Assembly (NCBI GenBank): GCA_018261735.1
Contig: JAGTRM010000016.1
Span: forward strand, 1 to 64,000
Length of the DNA: 64,000 nucleotides
Reading direction: 5' to 3'
Origin: Pseudomonadota bacterium
GTDB lineage: Bacteria; Pseudomonadota; Gammaproteobacteria; Burkholderiales; Chitinibacteraceae
In this document: positions 9,869 through 18,732 of the stretch, piece after piece
How positions within the stretch are numbered: the stretch's first letter is position 1
How the letters are laid out: each line of letters starts with the position of its first letter
Notes under the pieces: model-generated
Databases searched by the model: none
The model's input: only the letters and a program-made list of their open reading frames with translations
Told to the model about the DNA's origin: nothing
Translations under genes and position numbers: made by a program

Positions 9869-10708
9869 ATGCAGATTGATATTCGCCAATCCTGTAACGC
9901 GGCCTACACCAAAACTCTGGATACAGAAGGTCTGCGTCGCGAGTTTCTGGCCGAGCAAATTTTCGCGGCCGACCAGATCACCATGACCTACAGTCATGTT
10001 GACCGCATTGTATTCGGCGGCATCATGCCGGTTAGCGGCGATCTTGCCATGCCGGATCTGGGCAAAACCTACGGTACCGCTTACTTCCTCGAACGGCGCG
10101 AACTGGGTCTGATCAATATCGGCGGTGCAGGCGTAGTGGTGGTTGACGGTGTTTCCTACGATATCGGCCACGAAGAAGCGCTGTACATCGGCAAGGGCGC
10201 CAAGGAACTCGTCTTCAAGAGCGTATCGAAAGACAGCCCGGCCAAGTTCTACTACAACAGCACCCCGGCCCATGCAGCCTACCCGATCAAGAAGGTCACC
10301 CTGGAAATGGCCAGCCCGCAAGTCATGGGCGATGCCAAGAGCTCCAATCGTCGCACGATCAACAAGTACATCGTTCCCGGCGTGGTTGATTCCTGCCAAT
10401 TGATCATGGGTCTGACCAAGCTGGAAGAAGGCAGCATGTGGAACACCATGCCTTGCCACACCCACGAGCGCCGCATGGAAGTTTATCTATACTTCAACAT
10501 GAGCCCGGATGCCGTGGTTTTCCACATGCATGGCGAACCCACCGAAACCCGCCACATCGTAATGCGCAACGAACAAGCCGTAATCAGCCCGAGTTGGTCG
10601 ATCCACTCCGGCGTCGGCACCCAGGCCTACACCTTCATCTGGGGCATGGCCGGTGAAAACCAGACTTTCCCGGACATGGACCATGTTGCCATGGCAGACA
10701 TTAAATAA
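9869..10708 (+). CDS. kduI: 5-dehydro-4-deoxy-D-glucuronate isomerase
   Basis: The 279-residue cupin isomerase converts 5-keto-4-deoxyuronate, the product of pectate or glycosaminoglycan lyases, to 2,5-diketo-3-deoxygluconate. Length matches E. coli KduI (278) and the sequence is typical ([10 protein letters not shown] start, [12 protein letters not shown], and the metal-binding [16 protein letters not shown] region). The start follows AAGGAG with six bases of spacing, so the upstream open frame from 9809 is discarded. It is the first gene of a two-gene unit with kduD, which performs the next step. Confidence 0.96.
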   Translation: MQIDIRQSCNAAYTKTLDTEGLRREFLAEQIFAADQITMTYSHVDRIVFGGIMPVSGDLAMPDLGKTYGTAYFLERRELGLINIGGAGVVVVDGVSYDIGHEEALYIGKGAKELVFKSVSKDSPAKFYYNSTPAHAAYPIKKVTLEMASPQVMGDAKSSNRRTINKYIVPGVVDSCQLIMGLTKLEEGSMWNTMPCHTHERRMEVYLYFNMSPDAVVFHMHGEPTETRHIVMRNEQAVISPSWSIHSGVGTQAYTFIWGMAGENQTFPDMDHVAMADIK

Positions 10709-10725
10709 TTAGCGAACAGCACCCC

Positions 10726-10743
10726 GGGCCGGCGCGCCGGCCC
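10726..10743 (+). other. kduI-kduD intercistronic GC-rich hairpin
   Basis: GGGCCGG, loop CGCG, CCGGCCC, followed by TTCCTTTC, lies 17 bases after kduI and about 30 before kduD. The pyrimidine tail is too weak for full termination; partial attenuation or mRNA protection is plausible. Confidence 0.45.
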
Positions 10744-10775
10744 TTCCTTTCTATCCATATACAAGGAAACACGGA

Positions 10776-11549
10776 ATGAGCAATCCTTTCGACCTCTCGG
10801 GCAAAGTTGCCCTCGTGACTGGTGGCGCCCAGGGCATTGGAGCCGCAATTGCAGCCAAGTTGGCGGAAGCCGGCGCAAACGTCATCTGTGCCGACTTCGC
10901 CCCGATGGCCGCAGAATCCACCGCAGCCATGGAAGCCGCCATCGCCAAGACTGGCGGCAAATATTGGTACCTGCAAGCCAACCTGACCGCCAAGGGCGCG
11001 CCGCAACGCGTGATCGACGAAGCCGTCGCGCTGGCTGGCCAGGTTGATATTCTGGCCAACGTCGCCGGCACCATCCGTCGCGCACCGTTCCTGGAGCACA
11101 GCGAAGAAGACTTCGACTTCGTCATGCAGATCAACCTGTATGCCCCGATGTACCTGTCACAAGCCTTCTGCCGCCACGTCGTCGGCCGCGAAGGCCGCGG
11201 CAAGATCATCAACATCTGCTCGATGCTGTCTTACCAGGGCGGCATTCTGGTGCCGGGCTACACCGCATCCAAGCACGGCATCGCGGGCATCACCAAGTTG
11301 ATCGCCAACGAAATGGGCGCCAAGGGCATCAACTGCAACGGCATCGCCCCGGGCTACATCGCCACCGCCAATACCGCACCAATCCGGGCTGATGCGGACC
11401 GCAACAAGGCCATTCTGGACCGCATTCCGGTCGGCCGCTGGGGCGAGCCCGACGATCTGGCCGGCACTGCCGTATTCCTGGCATCCAGCGCCTCCGACTA
11501 CGTCAACGGCGCCATCATTAACGTGGATGGCGGCTGGCAGGCACGCTGA
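10776..11549 (+). CDS. kduD: 2-dehydro-3-deoxy-D-gluconate 5-dehydrogenase (SDR)
   Basis: The 257-residue short-chain dehydrogenase reduces 2,5-diketo-3-deoxygluconate to 2-keto-3-deoxygluconate (KDG), using NAD(H). The Rossmann motif TGGAQGIG lies at about 14-21, NVAG near 92, and the catalytic YxxxK is Tyr162/Lys166 in YTASKHG. Start MSNPFDLSGKVALVTGG with AAGGAA upstream. Together with KduI it links lyase-derived uronates to KDG, which would then need a KDG kinase and aldolase; neither is adjacent, but a DapA-family aldolase lies at 56.9 kb. Confidence 0.95.
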   Translation: MSNPFDLSGKVALVTGGAQGIGAAIAAKLAEAGANVICADFAPMAAESTAAMEAAIAKTGGKYWYLQANLTAKGAPQRVIDEAVALAGQVDILANVAGTIRRAPFLEHSEEDFDFVMQINLYAPMYLSQAFCRHVVGREGRGKIINICSMLSYQGGILVPGYTASKHGIAGITKLIANEMGAKGINCNGIAPGYIATANTAPIRADADRNKAILDRIPVGRWGEPDDLAGTAVFLASSASDYVNGAIINVDGGWQAR

Positions 11550-11568
11550 TCGCGCAGTAAACAGCAAC

Positions 11569-11607
11569 AATGACAAACGCCACCCTTGCGGTGGCGTTTG
11601 TCATTTT
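11569..11607 (+). terminator. Rho-independent terminator after kduD
   Basis: A perfect 16-base stem starts at 11569 (AATGACAAACGCCACC), loop CTTGC, and closes at 11590-11605, followed by TTTT. It ends the kduI-kduD transcript. Confidence 0.9.
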
Positions 11608-11960
11608 CACCAACACCAAAGTCAGCCCCCTTTCCCGCCTACGGAAAAAGATCAGGAAGAGGAGATTGCAAACCGAAACACCCTCTCTCCCGAACGGGAG
11701 AGAGGAACCACCCCTTTTGCGCCGCATTTCCCCGCTAGCTGGAAAGGGCATCGCCCCCCCATTTCCGGTAACAAATCTGTCATCACTACAGCTTCTCCAC
11801 CCCACAAAAGCCAAAACTGTGCACTTTTACCAACACTTTCACCAAAACAGCGCAAGGAAGGTTGCTCCGCAGGCAAGGGGTAAGGCATCCTTAGCCCAAG
11901 GTTTCGGTCATTAAGGCCAGGCCGGCATAGCAGAAGTACCCCTTCAAACAATTAAGGAGT
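11608..11960. repeat. Gene-free region with CCTCTCTCCC hairpin repeat, upstream of the porin
   Basis: No gene is supported in this stretch. At 11682-11705 it holds a perfect hairpin CCTCTCTCCC, loop GAAC, GGGAGAGAGG, of the widespread extragenic CCCTCTCCC/GGGAGAGGG type. The rest is a patchwork of low-complexity C-rich and A-rich segments without a clear consensus promoter, although the porin promoter should lie in its last 100 bases. Confidence 0.5.
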
Positions 11961-11968
11961 ATTACCCC

Positions 11969-13036
11969 ATGAAAAAGATCATTGCTCTGGCTGTTGCCTC
12001 TGCATTCATCGCTCCGGCTGCCATGGCCGAAGTCGTTGTTTACGGCTCCCTGCGTACCTCCGTTGAATACGCCAAGATGAGCGACACTTCCGCTGACTAC
12101 AGCAAAGTTCGCCTGGTTGACCAATCCTCCCGCCTGGGCTTCAAGGGCACCGACAAGCTGGACAACGGCCTGACCGTTCTGTGGCAAGCCGAACAGCGCG
12201 TACGCGTTGGCGCCAGCAATGCTGATGGCACCAACAATGCATCCGTAGGTTGGGGCGATCGCGACACCTTCGTTGGCCTGCAAGGCGGCTTCGGTCTGGT
12301 ACGCGCCGGCCGCTTCGATGACATCATCGATGCTTCCCGTGGCGACTTCTACGGCGCCCTGGGTGGCCTGGAAGAAACCAGCAGCATCAACTCCCGCTTC
12401 GTTCGTCGCGGCGCTGCCAAATCCAACAACACCATTGCCTACCATTCCCCGTCCTTCGGCGGCTTTGGCTTCAAGGCTCAGTACGTAATGGGCGAAAAGA
12501 CCGCCAGCACCAACAATAATGGTTATGCTGCTACCGCCTTCTACAAAGCCAGCCTGTTTGAACTCGGCGCTGGCTACAAGGGCATGAGCGATACCACCAG
12601 CTCCGCAGCCAGCACTGGTGGCGACAATGCCGACAAATACAAGTACTACGTGGTTGGTGGTTCCGTGATGCCTATCGCCGGCCTGAAGATCAGCGCTGCT
12701 GTGGATCAAACCAAGGTTACCGATAGCGGCACTACGACCAAGCAAGTCGGTTACGGCCTTGGCGCTCAGTACGACATGGGCAAGTACAGCTTCCAAACCA
12801 GCTACGGCAAGCTGAACGACAAGAAAGTTAACGGCGTCAAAGACAGCACTTCCGGTGCTTGGGGTGCAGAAGTTGGCATGACCTACGCTCTGAGCAAGCA
12901 AACCAAATTGCTGGCCGGTGTTTCCTACATCAAGAACGAATCGGGCGCCAGCCTGACCACCAACACCAGCGCATTTGCCGCTACCGCCGGTGCAGATCTG
13001 GCCAGCGTTTCCGTTGGTATCCGTACCGACTTCTAA
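11969..13036 (+). CDS. Outer membrane general porin (Neisserial/OmpC-like, porin_4 type)
   Basis: The 355-residue precursor has a clear signal peptide (MKKIIALAVASAFIAPAAMA, cleavage before EVVVYG) and the trimeric porin pattern: VYGSLRTSVEY first strand, SRLGFKGTDKLDNGLTVLW, a loop-3-like GLQGGFGLVRAGRFDD segment and a C-terminal aromatic residue (GIRTDF) recognised by the BAM machinery. It forms a passive channel for small solutes. GGAG precedes the start. It sits alone between two terminators next to the kdu genes, so a role in oligogalacturonide entry is possible but not shown. Confidence 0.93.
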   Translation: MKKIIALAVASAFIAPAAMAEVVVYGSLRTSVEYAKMSDTSADYSKVRLVDQSSRLGFKGTDKLDNGLTVLWQAEQRVRVGASNADGTNNASVGWGDRDTFVGLQGGFGLVRAGRFDDIIDASRGDFYGALGGLEETSSINSRFVRRGAAKSNNTIAYHSPSFGGFGFKAQYVMGEKTASTNNNGYAATAFYKASLFELGAGYKGMSDTTSSAASTGGDNADKYKYYVVGGSVMPIAGLKISAAVDQTKVTDSGTTTKQVGYGLGAQYDMGKYSFQTSYGKLNDKKVNGVKDSTSGAWGAEVGMTYALSKQTKLLAGVSYIKNESGASLTTNTSAFAATAGADLASVSVGIRTDF

Positions 13037-13067
13037 TCTGACTCTGTCAGCTTAGTTGTTCGATCTG

Positions 13068-13097
13068 AAAGGGCGGGTTTACCCGCCCTTTTTTTAT
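13068..13097 (+). terminator. Rho-independent terminator of the porin gene
   Basis: Stem AAAGGGCGGG, loop TTTA, CCCGCCCTTT, followed by a run of T; located 32 bases after the porin stop. A strong terminator, as expected for a highly expressed porin. Confidence 0.93.
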
Positions 13098-13166
13098 TTT
13101 CCGCGCCTGCTTTTCCTGCCAGAATAATTTCACCCACGCACACAAACCCCGCCTGCGTATCAGGAC

Positions 13167-13195
13167 TTGCACGAAGCGCCCAATACTTCAATAAT
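13167..13195 (+). promoter_or_regulatory. Probable argF promoter
   Basis: TTGCAC (13167-13172) and AATAAT (13190-13195) are 17 bases apart, about 55 bases upstream of the argF start. The -10 element is near consensus, the -35 is weak. No clear ARG box is visible. Confidence 0.5.
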
Positions 13196-13247
13196 GTTGT
13201 CTTTTCCAAAATCGTTGCAGTCACCGGCTCGCGACAGGATCTTGCCC

Positions 13248-14219
13248 ATGCGTCATTATCTGCAATTCAAAGATTTTTCCCGCGAAGAGTACGATTACCT
13301 CTTTGCCCGCGCCACCGAAATCAAGCGCCTCGTGAAATCGGGCCAGCTTTACCAGCCGCTGCCTGGCCGCGTGCTGGGTATGATTTTCGAAAAATCGTCC
13401 ACGCGCACCCGTGTTTCGTTCGAGGCCGGAATGTACCAGCTCGGCGGGCATGCGATGTTTCTGAATTCGGAAACCACCCAGCTGGGCCGTGGCGAGCCGA
13501 TCGAGGACATGGCCAAGGTGATGAGCCGCATGGTCGATATCGTGATGATCCGCACCTTCGAGCAAAGCATTGTCGAGCGCTTCGCCAAGGAATCGCTCGT
13601 ACCGGTGATCAACGGCCTCACCAACGAATATCACCCCTGCCAGATCATGGCGGACATCTTTACCTATGTTGAGCGCTTTGGCTCCATAGAAGGCAAGACC
13701 GTGGCCTGGATCGGCGATTCGAACAACGTTTCGCGCACCTGGCTGCAGGCGGCCAAGGTATTCAACTTCAAGCTGAAACTGGCCTGCCCCGAAGGCTACG
13801 ACATGGTGGTGCTGGATGGCCAGGAATATGGTCCGGAACTGTTCGAGGTATTCCGCGATCCGTATGCAGCCGTCGCAAGCGCCGATATCGTGACCACCGA
13901 CGTTTCGGTTTCGATGGGCTTCGAGCGCGAAACACTGCAACGCAAGAAGGACTTCATCAACTACAAGGTGACCGAGCAACTGATGAAGGCGGCCAAATCG
14001 GAAGCCGTTTTCATGCACTGTCTGCCAGCGCACCGCGGCGAGGAAGTCGACCCGGAAGTGATCGACGGCCCGCAATCGATTGTTTGGGACGAGGCGGAAA
14101 ACCGCATGCACGCGCAGAAGGCCGTGATTGAATACCTGCTGCTAGGCAAGATCGAGGACTGGGATGTTTTCCATCAAAGCGGAAAAACCGAGAACTGGGA
14201 CGTTTTTAACCGGCGTTAA
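13248..14219 (+). CDS. argF: Ornithine carbamoyltransferase
   Basis: The 323-residue enzyme makes citrulline from ornithine and carbamoyl phosphate in arginine synthesis. Motifs: the carbamoyl phosphate loop KSSTRTRVSFE, YHPCQIMAD, and HCLPAHRGEEV with the catalytic Cys. The start MRHYLQFKDF at 13248 matches the family; the open frame upstream to 13167 covers the promoter. Most betaproteobacterial versions end soon after YLLLGK; here the C-terminus carries an imperfect duplication, DWDVFHQSGKTENWDVF, from a 36-base repeat. argG follows, so the last two steps before argininosuccinate lyase are adjacent. Confidence 0.96.
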   Translation: MRHYLQFKDFSREEYDYLFARATEIKRLVKSGQLYQPLPGRVLGMIFEKSSTRTRVSFEAGMYQLGGHAMFLNSETTQLGRGEPIEDMAKVMSRMVDIVMIRTFEQSIVERFAKESLVPVINGLTNEYHPCQIMADIFTYVERFGSIEGKTVAWIGDSNNVSRTWLQAAKVFNFKLKLACPEGYDMVVLDGQEYGPELFEVFRDPYAAVASADIVTTDVSVSMGFERETLQRKKDFINYKVTEQLMKAAKSEAVFMHCLPAHRGEEVDPEVIDGPQSIVWDEAENRMHAQKAVIEYLLLGKIEDWDVFHQSGKTENWDVFNRR

Positions 14220-14322
14220 AACTCACCACAAAGGGCATGAAAGCTGCAGCGCTTTTTTTTAATTTTTCCGGTGGCTTTTGTGTGCTTCGTGGTTAATTCA
14301 TATTTTGATTGGATTTAAAAAA

Positions 14323-15543
14323 ATGAGCGATATCAAGCGTGTAGTGCTCGCCTACTCCGGCGGATTGGATACTTCGGTCATCCTAAAGTGGCTGCAGGAT
14401 GAATACAAATGCGAAGTGGTGACCTTCACCGCCGATCTAGGCCAGGGCGAAGAGCTGGAGCCCGCCCGTGCCAAGGCACTCAAGGCCGGCATCAAGCCCG
14501 AACACATTTTTATCGACGACCTGCGCGAAGAATTCGTGCGCGATTTCGTTTTCCCGATGTTCCGTGCCAACACCGTCTACGAAGGCGAATACCTGCTGGG
14601 CACGTCGATTGCCCGTCCGCTGATCGCCAAACGCCTGATCGAGATCGCCAAGATGACCGGCGCCGACACGATCAGCCATGGCGCCACCGGCAAGGGCAAC
14701 GATCAGGTTCGCTTCGAGCTGGGCGCTTATGCGCTGATGCCGGGCGTGAAGATCATCGCCCCGTGGCGCGAATGGGATCTGCTCTCCCGCGAAAAGCTGA
14801 TGGCCTACGCCGAAGCCGCCGGTATCGAAGTCGACATGAAGCACAAGAAAGGCGGCGCGCCTTATTCGATGGACGCCAACCTGCTGCACATCTCCTACGA
14901 AGGCCGCCATCTGGAAGACCCGAAGGCCGAAGCCGAAGAAAGCATGTGGCGCTGGACCGTGAGCCCGGAAGCCGCTCCGGATGCGCCCGAATACCTCGAC
15001 CTCGAATTCGAGAAGGGTGATCTGGTTGCGATCAATGGCGAACGCATGAAAGCGCACGAGTTGCTGGCCAAGCTGAACCAGCTCGGTGGCAAGCACGGCA
15101 TCGGCCGCCTGGATCTGGTGGAAAACCGTTACGTCGGCATGAAGAGCCGCGGTTGCTATGAAACCCCGGGCGGCACGATTTTGCTCAAGGCCCATCGCGG
15201 CATTGAATCGATCACGCTCGACCGTGAAGTGGCACACCTGAAGGACGACCTGATGCCGCGTTACGCCAGCCTGGTCTACAACGGCTACTGGTGGGCGCCG
15301 GAACGCGTGGCACTGCAGACGCTGATCGACCATACCCAGGCCAGCGTCAGCGGCTTTGTGCGCGTGAAGCTCTACAAGGGCAGCGTTTCAGTGGTGGCGC
15401 GCGATTCGGTCAATACCCTGTTCGACCAAACCATCGCCACCTTCGACGATGACGGCGGCGCCTACAACCAGGCCGATGCCGGCGGCTTTATCAAGCTGAA
15501 TGCGTTGCGGATGCGCATTGCTGCACGCAAGGCGGGGAAATAA
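14323..15543 (+). CDS. argG: Argininosuccinate synthase
   Basis: The 406-residue ligase joins citrulline and aspartate with ATP in arginine synthesis. The N-terminal ATP pyrophosphatase P-loop is AYSGGLDTS, followed by family-typical [18 protein letters not shown] and the C-terminal tetramerisation helix. The start [14 protein letters not shown] at 14323 is chosen over the longer frame from 14278, which has an unrelated N-terminus. The ribosome-binding site is poor (GGATTT). The 103-base gap from argF lacks a clear terminator, so both may be cotranscribed. Confidence 0.97.
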   Translation: MSDIKRVVLAYSGGLDTSVILKWLQDEYKCEVVTFTADLGQGEELEPARAKALKAGIKPEHIFIDDLREEFVRDFVFPMFRANTVYEGEYLLGTSIARPLIAKRLIEIAKMTGADTISHGATGKGNDQVRFELGAYALMPGVKIIAPWREWDLLSREKLMAYAEAAGIEVDMKHKKGGAPYSMDANLLHISYEGRHLEDPKAEAEESMWRWTVSPEAAPDAPEYLDLEFEKGDLVAINGERMKAHELLAKLNQLGGKHGIGRLDLVENRYVGMKSRGCYETPGGTILLKAHRGIESITLDREVAHLKDDLMPRYASLVYNGYWWAPERVALQTLIDHTQASVSGFVRVKLYKGSVSVVARDSVNTLFDQTIATFDDDGGAYNQADAGGFIKLNALRMRIAARKAGK

Positions 15544-15556
15544 CGCCACCCGTATT

Positions 15557-15641
15557 TGTCATTCCGGCGAAGATAACCGAAGGGAATCCAGCGGCGTCAT
15601 GGGTGAAAACCTCTGGATTCCGGATCAAATCCAGAATGACA
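15557..15641. repeat. Nested inverted repeat of the GTCATTCC/GGAATCCAG class
   Basis: The 85-base element between argG and the DUF2788 gene has outer arms TGTCATTC (15557-15564) and GAATGACA (15634-15641) and inner arms GGAATCCAG (15583-15591) and CTGGATTCC (15613-15621). This resembles the dispersed extragenic palindromes with ATTCC/GGAAT arms known in Neisseria and other betaproteobacteria. No T-run follows, so it is not a classical terminator, but it can fold strongly. Confidence 0.7.
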
Positions 15642-15692
15642 GCATGAACGAGGCCGACCGATACTCAGGTCGGCCTTTGTACTGAGAGAAAA

Positions 15693-15914
15693 ATGCTCGA
15701 CGCCCTTCTGAACATGCCCGAAGCCGCATTTACCCGATTGACCGTGGCTATTTTCTGCACTGGTTTGATCGTGTTCATGGGTTTTATCATCTACCGGCTG
15801 GCCAAAGACTCCAAGGCCGGAAAAATCGGCACACTCGTGCTGTTTTTCGTGCTCGGGCTAGGCGTTTTCGGCTTTATCATCAAAACACTATTAACTGAAG
15901 TCCTGCAAAAATAA
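15693..15914 (+). CDS. DUF2788 family small membrane protein
   Basis: The 73-residue protein has two predicted transmembrane helices (about 17-36 and 46-66) separated by the polar loop RLAKDSKAGKIGT, a layout and sequence typical of DUF2788 proteins in betaproteobacteria. Function is unknown. It lies ten bases upstream of ppnP and is probably cotranscribed with it. GAGAGAAAA precedes the start. Confidence 0.85.
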   Translation: MLDALLNMPEAAFTRLTVAIFCTGLIVFMGFIIYRLAKDSKAGKIGTLVLFFVLGLGVFGFIIKTLLTEVLQK

Positions 15915-15923
15915 GGAATTACC

Positions 15924-16238
15924 ATGAGCCAATTCGATAACGTTTCCGTGCTGAAGCAAGCCAATGTCTATTTCGACGGCAAGTGCATCTCGCATACCGT
16001 GGTATTTGGCAACGGCGAAAAGAAAACCGTGGGTGTGATCCTGCCCGCCAAGCTGACCTTCAATACCGGCGCGCCGGAGATCATGGAAGTGGTGGCGGGC
16101 GCTTGCTGGGTAAAACTGGCCGGCACGGATGAAACAAAGCAATACGTGGCAGGCGAATCGTTCCATGTTCCAGGGAACTCCAGCTTCGAAATCGAGGTGC
16201 AAGGCGAGCCGTTCCACTACGTTTGCCACTTCGCCTGA
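15924..16238 (+). CDS. ppnP: Pyrimidine/purine nucleoside phosphorylase
   Basis: The 104-residue cupin-fold protein matches the PpnP (YaiE, DUF1255) family, which phosphorolyses several nucleosides to base and ribose-1-phosphate. Typical features are the length, [19 protein letters not shown], the GVILPA segment and the [13 protein letters not shown] cupin strand. AAGGAA precedes the start. It lies between the DUF2788 gene and the GT41 gene on the same strand. Confidence 0.9.
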   Translation: MSQFDNVSVLKQANVYFDGKCISHTVVFGNGEKKTVGVILPAKLTFNTGAPEIMEVVAGACWVKLAGTDETKQYVAGESFHVPGNSSFEIEVQGEPFHYVCHFA

Positions 16239-16253
16239 GCCCCGGGTTGCATC

Positions 16254-18173
16254 GTGGGAAGTCCGAATAGGCAAGCGCGAGCAGGGGAATCCCTGGCCAT
16301 CAATGATGCCCTGGATCGCGCCACCAGCCTGATGCATCAGGGCGACATGCTGCAGGCAGCCTACGTCTGCCAAGCTGCATTGGCCAGTGCTTCTCGGCAC
16401 CCGCAAGCGGCTTATCTATACGGACGCATCCTTTGCAACATCGGCGACGCCGCAGAAGGCAAACCATGGCTAAAGATTGCTGTTGCTGCCATGCCAAAAA
16501 ATGCCGGGGTCATTACAGACTGGGCGACTTGTCTGTTGGCTTGCGGGGAAATAAATGGCGCGGAGAAGAATTACCGCAAGGCACTGGAAATCGACCCCGC
16601 TATTTCCAGCGCCTGGCGCAACCTTGCAGACATCCACAGTGCGCGCGGCGATTTCAACAAAGCCAGTCATGCCATTGAAAAATACCTTTCACATCAGCCG
16701 GAAGATGCTCCGGCCTGGGCCAAGCTTTGCGCTTTGCATGTACGGCTGAATCAATTCGGCACCGCATTGGCAGCCGCAAAAAAAGCTCTCGAGATCGATC
16801 CGCAATGCCATGCCGCCCTGTTCAACCTGAGCTGGGCGCATTTCCTGATCGGGCAGACCCAAGAAGGGCTGGAAGCGTTTGATAAGACCAAAGCTGCCGA
16901 TCGCAGCTTGTATGACTGGCAAACATTCCTTTTCCAGGCCAATGCAATTCAGGACATCGCCCCTGAAGCGTTGGCAGAATACCATCGCGATTTTTCAGCC
17001 AGGCTTGACGATAAATTCGCTGAATATCGCCCCCAGCACCGCAACACGGCAATTGCAGATCGTCCCATCCGGGTAGGATTCATTTCGGGCGACCTGCGCA
17101 ATCACCCTGTCGGATATTTCCTGACAGCCTTGTTCCAGCATCTGGACAAGGAAAATTTCTCCCTGTTCGCCTATTCAAACCATGCAATATTTGACAAGAC
17201 ATCAGAGAAAATAAAGCAGCATTGCCGGCAATGGCGAAGCATCGCGACGCTGAATGACAGCGCCGTGCACCAGTTGGTTCTGGATGATGAGATCGATATC
17301 CTGCTCGATCTTTCCGGACATTCAACAGACAATCGCCTGGCGGTTTTTGCAGCCAAAGCCGCCCCCGTTCAAGCGACTTATCTGGGCTATTTCGCCACAA
17401 CAGGACTGCACAGCATGGATTACATCCTGTGCAACAAGGATTTGATCCCTGCCAGTGAGCGCGGGCTTTACACGGAAACTCCCTGGTATCTTCCCGATGC
17501 GCATGTGTGCTACACCCCGCATGACAAATCGCCCGCGCCTTGCCGAATACCTCAGGATGATCGCAAGATCACCTTCGGCAGCCTGCAGCGGATGTCGAAA
17601 ATAAACCGCTCGGTACTGGAGGCATGGGCTGAAATACTGGAGGCCCTGCCCGACAGCAATTTGCTCATCATGAATAGAGAAGTTGAGGACCCCTTCGTTG
17701 CCTCGGCTTTGCAAGCATTTTTTACATCGCGCGGGATAGACCCCGCACGGATTGCCCTCAAAGGGGCCATGAACCATACCGACTATCTCGCCATGCACCA
17801 GCAGATCGATATTGTCCTGGACACTTTCCCCTATAACGGCACCACCACAACGATGGATGCCCTCTGGATGGGTGTGCCTGTGCTCACGCTGGCTGGCGAC
17901 CGCTATTGCGCCCACATGGCCGAAGCCGTGCTCAATCAAGCGGGATTACAGGACTGGGTTGCCAGGGACAGGGGCGATTACGTTCGATTGGCGGTAGACC
18001 ACGCCTCAAACCCTGAATACTTGACCCGGCAACGCGGCGGCATGCGCGAGCGACTGTTAAATTCCCCATTGCTGGATGCCCCGCTTTTCGCCCGGAATTT
18101 TGGTGATGCCTTGCGCGGAATGTGGCGAAAATGGTGTGAAGAACAGCCCAATCAACACGATTCAACTCACTAA
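16254..18173 (+). CDS. TPR-containing GT41 glycosyltransferase (SPINDLY/O-GlcNAc transferase-like)
   Basis: Up to 639 residues. The N-terminal third (about 15-230) has tetratricopeptide repeats (QAAYLYGRILCNIGDAAEG, YRKALEIDPAISSAWRNLA, AKKALEIDPQCHAALFNLS). The rest is a GT41 catalytic region: RVGFISGDLRNHPVGYF, DILLDLSGHSTDNRL, APVQATYLGYFATTG, DTFPYNGTTTTMDALWMGVP, TLAGDRY. Such enzymes transfer sugars from nucleotide donors to proteins (adhesins or flagellin in bacteria). The start is uncertain: GTG 16254 has no ribosome-binding site; ATG 16332 is an alternative. Third codon positions look less GC-rich than in neighbours, hinting at transfer. Confidence 0.85.
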   Translation: MGSPNRQARAGESLAINDALDRATSLMHQGDMLQAAYVCQAALASASRHPQAAYLYGRILCNIGDAAEGKPWLKIAVAAMPKNAGVITDWATCLLACGEINGAEKNYRKALEIDPAISSAWRNLADIHSARGDFNKASHAIEKYLSHQPEDAPAWAKLCALHVRLNQFGTALAAAKKALEIDPQCHAALFNLSWAHFLIGQTQEGLEAFDKTKAADRSLYDWQTFLFQANAIQDIAPEALAEYHRDFSARLDDKFAEYRPQHRNTAIADRPIRVGFISGDLRNHPVGYFLTALFQHLDKENFSLFAYSNHAIFDKTSEKIKQHCRQWRSIATLNDSAVHQLVLDDEIDILLDLSGHSTDNRLAVFAAKAAPVQATYLGYFATTGLHSMDYILCNKDLIPASERGLYTETPWYLPDAHVCYTPHDKSPAPCRIPQDDRKITFGSLQRMSKINRSVLEAWAEILEALPDSNLLIMNREVEDPFVASALQAFFTSRGIDPARIALKGAMNHTDYLAMHQQIDIVLDTFPYNGTTTTMDALWMGVPVLTLAGDRYCAHMAEAVLNQAGLQDWVARDRGDYVRLAVDHASNPEYLTRQRGGMRERLLNSPLLDAPLFARNFGDALRGMWRKWCEEQPNQHDSTH

Positions 18174-18190
18174 ATTTATGGAGAAAATTC

Positions 18191-18685
18191 ATGCCATCTT
18201 TTGACTTTACATCCGAAGCAGACATGGTCGCCATGAAAAACGCGATCGACGTGGCTTCGCGTCAGATTGACAATCGCTATGATTTCAAGGGCACCAGCGC
18301 CAAGATTGAACTCAACGAGAAAGACAAAACTCTCACGCTTTGGGGCGATTCGGACTTCCAGCTCGACCAGATCAAGGACATCCTTTTTCCCGCGCTCGAA
18401 AAAAAGGAACCCGAAAGCTCCAAGCGCCTGGACGGGCAAAAGCTGGAAAGCGTCTCTGGCAACAAGGTCAAACAAGTCTTCAAGATCAAGAACGGCATCG
18501 AAAGCGAACTGGCAAAGAAGATCGTCAAGCAGATTAAGGATGCCAAGCTCAAGGTACAGGCTGCCATCCAAGGCGATGCCGTACGCGTCACCGGCGCAAA
18601 GCGCGACGACCTGCAGGAATGTATTGCAATGATCCGCAAGACGATCACGGATTTTCCGATCAAGGCTGAAAATTTCCGCGACTGA
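18191..18685 (+). CDS. yajQ: YajQ family nucleotide-binding protein
   Basis: The 164-residue DUF520 protein matches YajQ (E. coli 163) throughout: MPSFDFTSEADMVAMKNAID, RYDFKGTSAKIEL and a C-terminal DDLQECIAMIR segment. Xanthomonas and other members bind cyclic di-GMP and act with a transcription factor in virulence control; others bind nucleotides. GGAGAAAA precedes the start. It ends a plus-strand block at a strong terminator and may share transcription with the GT41 gene 17 bases upstream. Confidence 0.93.
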   Translation: MPSFDFTSEADMVAMKNAIDVASRQIDNRYDFKGTSAKIELNEKDKTLTLWGDSDFQLDQIKDILFPALEKKEPESSKRLDGQKLESVSGNKVKQVFKIKNGIESELAKKIVKQIKDAKLKVQAAIQGDAVRVTGAKRDDLQECIAMIRKTITDFPIKAENFRD

Positions 18686-18704
18686 AAACATGCCACGCAA
18701 ACGA

Positions 18705-18732
18705 CAAGGCCCGGAAAACCGGGCCTTGTTTG
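18705..18732 (+). terminator. Rho-independent terminator after yajQ
   Basis: Stem CAAGGCCCGG, loop AAAA, CCGGGCCTTG, then TTTG, located between the convergent yajQ and ArnT-like genes. It serves yajQ well; the opposite strand lacks a good T-run. Confidence 0.88.

Noticed and set aside
11570-11914. Two overlapping open frames of 114 and 163 codons after kduD
   Set aside because: They start in the terminator or inside kduD and run through low-complexity repeats; no protein family is suggested.
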